Source: Paraburkholderia fungorum (lineage in GTDB: Bacteria > Pseudomonadota > Gammaproteobacteria > Burkholderiales > Burkholderiaceae). Taken from it: DNA of 64,000 bases. Made by a program: the position numbers and the translations under genes. Location: positions 186,001 to 250,000 of the forward strand of contig NZ_CADFGE010000012.1 of the NCBI RefSeq assembly GCF_902833645.1. Direction: 5' to 3'. The notes below the pieces were generated by a model, which saw only the letters and a list, made by a program, of their open reading frames with translations, ran no database searches and was not told the DNA's origin. Positions 59,058-64,000 of the stretch are shown here, piece after piece; the first letter of the stretch is position 1, and every line of letters begins with the position of its first letter.

Positions 59058-61493
59058 ATGCAATTCCCGGAATCCTGGCTGAGAACCTTTGTCGATCCGC
59101 AACTGACGACCGATGAACTGTCGCACGCTTTGACGATGGCGGGTCTCGAAGTCGAAGACCTGCGGCCGGCCGCGCCGCCGACCTCGAAGATCGTCGTCGG
59201 CCAGGTGCTGGAGGTCGTCAAGCATCCGGATGCGGATAAGCTCAACGTGTGTCAGGTCGACGCCGGCACCGGCGCGACGCTGAACATCGTGTGCGGTGCG
59301 CCGAATGTCGCGCCGGGCATCAAGGTGCCGGTCGCTTTGGTAGGCGCGCAACTGCCGCCGGCCGAAGAGGGCGGGGCGCCGTTCGCGATCAAGCTCTCGA
59401 AGCTGCGCGGCGTGGAAAGTCAGGGCATGCTTTGCTCGGCACGCGAGTTGAAGCTCTCGGAAGATCATAGCGGCCTGATGATCCTGCCGGAAGCTACGCC
59501 GATCGGCCAGGACATTCGCGAAACGCTCAATCTCGACGACACGATTTTCGAAATCAAGCTGACGCCGAACAAGGCGGACTGCCTGTCGGTGTTTGGCGTG
59601 GCGCGCGAAACCTCGGCGATTACCGGCGCGCCGCTGCGTCCGCTCGAGATCAAGCCGGCCGAAGTGAAGCTCAACGAAACATTGCCGGTCAAGATCTCGG
59701 CTCCCGATCTGTGCGGCCGTTTTTCGGGTCGCGTGATTCGTGGCGTGAATGCGCGCGCGAAGTCGCCGCAATGGATGGTGCAGCGACTGGAGCGTTCGGG
59801 CCAGCGTAGCATTTCCGCGCTCGTCGACATCTCGAACTATGTGATGCTCGAACTCGGCCGTCCGTCGCACGTGTTCGATCTGGACAAGATCCATGGCGGC
59901 ATGGACGTGCGCTGGGGCCGCAAGGGCGAAACGCTCAAGCTGTTGAACGGCAGTACCGTCGAACTCGATGAAACCGTCGGCGTGATCGCCGATGAACAGC
60001 ACATCGAGAGCCTCGCCGGCATCATGGGCGGCGACAGCACCGCCGTGACGCTCGACACCACCAACATCTATCTCGAAGCCGCGTTCTGGTGGCCCGATAG
60101 CATTCGTGGCCGCTCGCGCAAGTACAACTTCTCGACCGATGCCGGACATCGCTTCGAGCGCGGCGTGGATTACGCGACCACCGTCGAGCACATCGAACGC
60201 ATTACGCAACTGATTCTCGATATCTGCGGCGGCGAAGCCGGTCCGGTTGACGATCAGATCGTCAACGTGCCGAAGCGCGAGCCGGTGAAGATGCGTGTCT
60301 CGCGTGCGAACCGCATTATCGGCGTCAAGATTGATGCGGACGAAATCGCGCAGATCTTCACGCGCCTCGGCCTGACGTTCGAACGCGACGGCGATACCTT
60401 CGCGGTGAACCCGCCGTCATACCGCTTCGATATCGAAATTGAAGAAGACCTGATCGAAGAAGTCGCGCGTATCTACGGCTTCGAAAAGATCCCCGCGCGT
60501 CCGCCGGTCGCCACCAGCGAAATGCTGCCGACCAACGAAACGAAGCGCTCGATTCACGTGATCCGTCACGCGCTCGCCGCGCGCGATTACGCGGAAACGG
60601 TCAACTTCAGTTTCGTCGACGCCGAGTGGGAGTTGGACTTCGCCGGCAACGACAAGCCGGTACGTCTGCTCAATCCGATTGCAAGCCAGTTGTCGGTGAT
60701 GCGCACCACGCTGTTCGGCAGCCTGATCAATGTATTGCGCACCAACCTGAACCGTCGCGCGGCCGACCGCGTGCGCGTGTTCGAAGCCGGCCGCGTGTTC
60801 CTGCACGATCCGTCGATCAAGGCGGGTGAACTGACGGTGGAAGGTTTTGCTCAGCCGAAGATGATCGGCGCCCTCGCCTATGGTCCCGCTCTGGAAGAGC
60901 AATGGGGTGCGCAAACGCGCCCGGTCGACTACTTCGACGTGAAGGGCGATCTGGAAGCGGTGCTTGCGCCGGCCGTGGCGAGCTTCGTGAAAGCGGAGCA
61001 TCCGGCATTGCATCCGGGCCGCAGTGCGCGTATTGAACTGAATGGCCGCGCAGTGGGCTGGATTGGCGAATTGCATCCGCGCTGGATGCAAAAGTATGAT
61101 TTGCCGCATGCGCCAATTCTGTTTGAAATCGAAGCGGAAGCATTAATGCAGCGGGTATTGCCCACTCCGGCGGAGGTGTCGAAATTCCCACCGGTACGGC
61201 GTGATATTGCGCTAGTCGTCGATCAGAAAATCGAGGTGCAGGCGCTGCTGGACGAGCTTCAGAAGGCTCAATCCGAACCCGCCTGCAAGGCTGTCCAGAA
61301 GGTTGCGCTTTTTGACGAATTCCGTCCAAAATCAAACACTTCCGGTGGTCTGGCCGCGCATGAGAAAAGCCTTGCGTTCCGTGTGACCTTGCAAGATACT
61401 GGCGGGACCCTTCAGGATGAAACGGTCGATCTGGCCATTCAAACTCTGGTGGAATGTCTGGCTCGAGTATATGGCGCACGGTTGCGTGGATAA
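59058..61493 (+). CDS. pheT: Phenylalanyl-tRNA synthetase beta subunit
   Basis: An 811-residue beta subunit. The N-terminal tRNA-binding (EMAP-like) domain is near residues 39-150 (VVGQVLEVVKHPDADKLNVCQVD), followed by the B3/B4 editing region, B5 (RANRIIGVKIDADEIAQIF) and the catalytic-like core. A C-terminal ferredoxin-like anticodon-binding domain is FPPVRRDIALVVDQKIEVQALLDEL onward. The PheRS beta chain edits Tyr-tRNA-Phe and completes the enzyme with pheS. ihfA follows after 69 bp, as in E. coli. Confidence 0.97.
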   Translation: MQFPESWLRTFVDPQLTTDELSHALTMAGLEVEDLRPAAPPTSKIVVGQVLEVVKHPDADKLNVCQVDAGTGATLNIVCGAPNVAPGIKVPVALVGAQLPPAEEGGAPFAIKLSKLRGVESQGMLCSARELKLSEDHSGLMILPEATPIGQDIRETLNLDDTIFEIKLTPNKADCLSVFGVARETSAITGAPLRPLEIKPAEVKLNETLPVKISAPDLCGRFSGRVIRGVNARAKSPQWMVQRLERSGQRSISALVDISNYVMLELGRPSHVFDLDKIHGGMDVRWGRKGETLKLLNGSTVELDETVGVIADEQHIESLAGIMGGDSTAVTLDTTNIYLEAAFWWPDSIRGRSRKYNFSTDAGHRFERGVDYATTVEHIERITQLILDICGGEAGPVDDQIVNVPKREPVKMRVSRANRIIGVKIDADEIAQIFTRLGLTFERDGDTFAVNPPSYRFDIEIEEDLIEEVARIYGFEKIPARPPVATSEMLPTNETKRSIHVIRHALAARDYAETVNFSFVDAEWELDFAGNDKPVRLLNPIASQLSVMRTTLFGSLINVLRTNLNRRAADRVRVFEAGRVFLHDPSIKAGELTVEGFAQPKMIGALAYGPALEEQWGAQTRPVDYFDVKGDLEAVLAPAVASFVKAEHPALHPGRSARIELNGRAVGWIGELHPRWMQKYDLPHAPILFEIEAEALMQRVLPTPAEVSKFPPVRRDIALVVDQKIEVQALLDELQKAQSEPACKAVQKVALFDEFRPKSNTSGGLAAHEKSLAFRVTLQDTGGTLQDETVDLAIQTLVECLARVYGARLRG

Positions 61494-61562
61494 CCCGCAG
61501 TTAACATTTGCACGGCATTTTTCCGCAACTTCCGTTTCTGCTTGGCGCGCCATTTGATAGAT

Positions 61563-61973
61563 ATGAATGAAATGAACTCGAGTGATTTCGAAGCCCTTCT
61601 TACGGCGCAGCGTAGCGCCATGATTCGCGATATTCCGACATCACCCGCGGCCGTTTCTACCGAAACGCCGACGCTGACCAAAGCTGAACTTGCCGAGTTG
61701 CTGTTCGACAATGTCGGGCTCAACAAGCGGGAAGCGAAAGACATGGTCGAAGCATTCTTCGAGGTGATCCGCGACGCGCTTGAGAGTGGCGATAGCGTGA
61801 AGCTGTCGGGGTTCGGCAACTTCCAGTTGCGCGACAAACCCCAGCGTCCCGGCAGAAACCCGAAGACCGGCGAGGCGATTCCGATCGCCGCGCGCCGCGT
61901 TGTGACGTTCCATGCAAGTCAAAAGCTGAAAGCGCTGGTCGAGAACGGCGCTGAAGCGAGCTTCACGCGCTGA
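61563..61973 (+). CDS. ihfA: Integration host factor alpha subunit, with N-terminal extension
   Basis: A 136-residue IHF alpha. Residues from about 37 match E. coli IhfA closely (TLTKAELAELLFDNVGLNKREAKDMVEAFFEVIRDAL, then VKLSGFGNFQLRDKPQRPGRNPKTGEAIPIAARRVVTF), including the DNA-intercalating RPGRNPKTG loop. The first about 36 residues, rich in Ser, Thr and Ala, have no counterpart in the E. coli protein. ATG 61563 is one possible start; ATG 61572 or 61620 would shorten the extension. IHF bends DNA for recombination, transcription and replication. It keeps its conserved place after pheT. Confidence 0.93.
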   Translation: MNEMNSSDFEALLTAQRSAMIRDIPTSPAAVSTETPTLTKAELAELLFDNVGLNKREAKDMVEAFFEVIRDALESGDSVKLSGFGNFQLRDKPQRPGRNPKTGEAIPIAARRVVTFHASQKLKALVENGAEASFTR

Positions 61974-62019
61974 TCGACTGGCGCGTCCCTGCGCAACCCA
62001 CCACGACGGCTAACTGACG

Positions 62020-62427
62020 ATGACAGCGACGATCGAAAAAGTCGTCTTGCCTCCGATTCCGGCGAAGCGCTACTTCACGATTGGTGAGGTCAGCGAACTA
62101 TGCGGTGTGAAACCGCATGTGCTGCGCTACTGGGAACAGGAGTTCACGCAGTTGAGGCCGGTCAAGCGGCGCGGCAATCGCCGTTACTACCAGCATCATG
62201 AGGTGCTGCTGATCCGGCGGATTCGGGAGTTGTTGTATGAGCAGGGCTTTACGATCAACGGTGCGCGCAACCGGCTGGATTCGCACGGCGGTGGCGCCCA
62301 CAATGCGCCTGCTGAGATCGTCGAGGAAGGTGAGGGTGCAGCGGCACCAGCAGCAAAAACGGCTGCGGTAGACGTGGAGCAGTTGCGCAAAGAGTTGCTG
62401 CACGTGATCGATCTGTTGGGCCACTAG
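62020..62427 (+). CDS. MerR-family transcriptional regulator
   Basis: A 135-residue regulator. The N-terminal winged helix-turn-helix is at residues about 17-85 (YFTIGEVSELCGVKPHVLRYWEQEFTQLRPVKRRGNRRYY) and a C-terminal helix supplies dimerisation (EQLRKELLHVIDLLG). The middle is a Gly/Ala/Glu-rich linker. It lacks Cys residues for metal sensing near the dimer helix. Genes of this type commonly follow ihfA in beta-proteobacteria; the target is unknown. Confidence 0.88.
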   Translation: MTATIEKVVLPPIPAKRYFTIGEVSELCGVKPHVLRYWEQEFTQLRPVKRRGNRRYYQHHEVLLIRRIRELLYEQGFTINGARNRLDSHGGGAHNAPAEIVEEGEGAAAPAAKTAAVDVEQLRKELLHVIDLLGH

Positions 62428-62450
62428 TTGGCTTTGTTGGGCTCGGGCAG

Positions 62451-62479
62451 TTCTAATCGCCTGAAGTGTCTGTTATAAT
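62451..62479 (+). promoter_or_regulatory. Promoter of tRNA-Pro
   Basis: A perfect TATAAT (62474-62479), with TTCTAA as a weak -35 17 bp upstream, 11 bp before the tRNA. Confidence 0.65.
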
Positions 62480-62490
62480 TTTTAGCTGTT

Positions 62491-62571
<81 letters not shown>

Positions 62572-62575
62572 AATC

Positions 62576-62609
62576 AAGGCCTTACAAGCGATGCTTGTAA
62601 GGCCTTTTT
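62576..62609 (+). terminator. Intrinsic terminator of tRNA-Pro
   Basis: A 14-bp stem AAGGCCTTACAAGC/GCTTGTAAGGCCTT with a 3-base loop, ending in a T-run. Confidence 0.9.
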
Positions 62610-62724
62610 CGTTTCCTGGCGGTTTTTGTTTTACCCTGTCCCGCTTCCTGCCAGACTACTGCCCGACTACCGCCTGACTACTACCTGAGCGCCGCCTGGC
62701 CCATCCACGGAGACCGAGGATCCG

Positions 62725-63375
62725 ATGCGAGCAGTTCTGTTGATCGACGATCACGCAATGTTTCGCGAAGGGCTCGTCCTCGCGCTCACTCAAGCCGCGC
62801 CCGATTTCACCGTGCACGCTGTCTCCAATGGCAGCGAGGCCATTGCCGAACTCGAAGCGCACAGCGGGATCAGCGTTGTGATGATGGACTACTACTTGCC
62901 GGACGTAGGGGGCAGCGTCTTGCTACGGCGTCTTCGGCAAGCGCGTCCGGGCATTCACATACTCGTGCTGTCCGCGTCGGAAGACCCTGATGACGTGCAC
63001 GCCGCTTTGTCAGCCGGCGCCCAGGGCTTCATTCACAAATCGGCTTCGAGCAAGACATTGCTGGAAGCGCTCAACGGTGTGATCGAAGGCAAACAGATCG
63101 TGCCGGACACCTACGCGGCCATCGAAACGAACGGCCGCCGCCTCCCGCAATCCGACGACGCAGCCTTGCTAAGCGCATTGACGCCACGGCAGATCGAGGT
63201 GTTGCGGCTCGTCTGCGACGGCTTGCGCAATAGCGAAATCTCCACGCGTCTGGGCACTAGCGAGAAAACCGTCAAGGCGCATATGACGGCGATCCTGGCC
63301 GGGCTCGGCGTAATCAATCGCACGCAAGCGGTACTTATCGCGCGCCGTGCCGGGCTATTCGGCAAGCCGACCTGA
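62725..63375 (+). CDS. NarL/FixJ-family response regulator
   Basis: A 216-residue two-component regulator. The receiver is at residues 1-118 with the acidic pair DD at 8-9, the phospho-acceptor Asp in MMDYYLP near 55 and the conserved Lys in IHKSAS near 105. The LuxR-type helix-turn-helix is at about 148-208 (LTPRQIEVLRLVCDGLRNSEISTRLGTSEKTVKAHM). It is convergent with a hybrid histidine kinase whose stop is only four bases away, so the two may form a pair. The signal is unknown. ATG 62725 has GGAGACCGAGG upstream. Confidence 0.93.
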   Translation: MRAVLLIDDHAMFREGLVLALTQAAPDFTVHAVSNGSEAIAELEAHSGISVVMMDYYLPDVGGSVLLRRLRQARPGIHILVLSASEDPDDVHAALSAGAQGFIHKSASSKTLLEALNGVIEGKQIVPDTYAAIETNGRRLPQSDDAALLSALTPRQIEVLRLVCDGLRNSEISTRLGTSEKTVKAHMTAILAGLGVINRTQAVLIARRAGLFGKPT

Positions 63376-63379
63376 CGCG

Positions 63380-64000
63380 CTAGACGGTGTTGCCGTTCCG
63401 TTCGCGTGCGGCGGGTGCGAGCAACTCCGTAATCACATGACGCAGATGAACCGAGTCGACCGGCTTGTGCAGCAGCGGCCACGCGCGCGCGGACGCTTCG
63501 ATCAACCGCGACGGATCGGTGTCGCCGCTAATCAGCATCGCCGGGATCGTGTCGTCTGCATACTCTTCATGCAGTCGGTCAATAACCTCGATGCCGGTCT
63601 CATGATCGCGCAGCCGGAAGTCGCATACGATCAGCGCCGGCTTCCCGGCGGCGTCGGCCGTCGCCTGCAGGATCTCATCGCCACTGCCGCCGACCATCAC
63701 CCGATAGCCCCAGGTTTCGAGCAGCAGTCGTAGACCCTGCAGATTGTCCGCGTCGTCTTCGACGACAAAGATCAGTTGCCCCTGAAGACGTTGCTTGTCG
63801 TCACCGGCGCCGATTTCCGCATCGGCGGTAAGCGGCAGCGGTGCGGCTGCCGCTGTCTCGCCGACCGGCAACGTGATCGCGAACACACTGCCGCGTCCGG
63901 GCCGGGAACGCAATTCGAGCGGATGGCCGAGCAGGTCGGCGGTGCGGCGCACGATAGCAAGGCCGAGCCCCAGTCCTTTGTTGCGGTCACGTTCCGGGTT
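63380..64000 (-). CDS. Hybrid sensor histidine kinase, C-terminal part (5' end beyond window)
   Basis: The last 207 codons of a larger gene; its start lies off the right edge. The visible part opens with the HATPase G2 box GLGLGLAIVRRTADLLG and FAITLPVG, the end of the ATP-binding domain. After a short linker a receiver domain follows (about the last 130 residues), with FVVEDDADN as the acidic pocket, VCDFRLRDHETG with the phospho-acceptor Asp, and LLHKPVD with the Lys. The C-terminal receiver makes it a hybrid kinase. It is convergent with the NarL-type regulator with a four-base gap between the stops. The sensory input cannot be seen. Confidence 0.9.
   Translation of the reverse strand, partial: NPERDRNKGLGLGLAIVRRTADLLGHPLELRSRPGRGSVFAITLPVGETAAAAPLPLTADAEIGAGDDKQRLQGQLIFVVEDDADNLQGLRLLLETWGYRVMVGGSGDEILQATADAAGKPALIVCDFRLRDHETGIEVIDRLHEEYADDTIPAMLISGDTDPSRLIEASARAWPLLHKPVDSVHLRHVITELLAPAARERNGNTV

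Overview
The window is ordinary high-GC chromosome of a Burkholderiaceae-type beta-proteobacterium, most likely Paraburkholderia or Burkholderia. This is inferred from the gene families, the codon bias and the operon layout (the thrS-infC-rpmI-rplT-pheS-pheT-ihfA-merR block, an inositol cluster, and a beta-proteobacterial RelA). I see no prophage, plasmid backbone, transposase, CRISPR array or rRNA. Nearly all of it is housekeeping or catabolic core DNA.

Layout. 1-8277: myo-inositol catabolism. iolC (running off the left edge) and a three-gene sugar ABC transporter lie on the minus strand; they are divergent from an RpiR-type regulator and two overlapping Gfo/Idh/MocA dehydrogenases on the plus strand. 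8278-14639: a TusA-like protein, galU and valS, flanked by two copies of a non-coding inverted-repeat element (8348-9127 and 13666-14494). 14640-21261: uvrD-mtnN, propionyl-CoA synthetase and a fosmidomycin-resistance-type MFS pump. 21794-29887: a chemoreceptor, a third partial copy of the repeat (to 23716), then an AaeXAB-like aromatic-acid efflux operon with its own outer-membrane channel and a divergent LysR regulator. 30105-39652: small housekeeping genes (a 52-residue membrane peptide, SRAP, metallophosphoesterase, FAD oxidase, DUF2069-wrbA, YihY, Mpo1-like, hydrolase-metY, CBS). 39860-53955: an LplT/PlsC fusion, aroC, a TPR-glycosyltransferase-like protein, ETF-QO, SDR, thioesterase, a PAS-LuxR regulator, scoAB, a hydrolase, RidA and relA. 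54085-62567: tRNA-Val, the conserved translation operon, and tRNA-Pro. 62725-64000: a NarL-type response regulator convergent with the C-terminal end of a hybrid histidine kinase.

How the genes work together. The RpiR regulator probably controls both the inositol uptake genes and its own dehydrogenase operon from one 277-bp divergent region that holds candidate operators. The efflux operon resembles E. coli AaeXAB plus an outer-membrane factor under a LysR regulator. The translation operon has a probable rare ATC start for infC and intrinsic terminators ahead of thrS and pheS that could be attenuators.

The least explained structure is the repeat family. Two copies of about 0.8 kb are in opposite orientation, with ends of about 180 bp that are inverted repeats of each other. 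Each end is a cluster of hairpins, including a perfect 15-bp stem present in all five ends seen. Base composition is strongly G+T-rich on the plus strand to the left of the elements and A+C-rich to the right. I could not tie this family to a named element.
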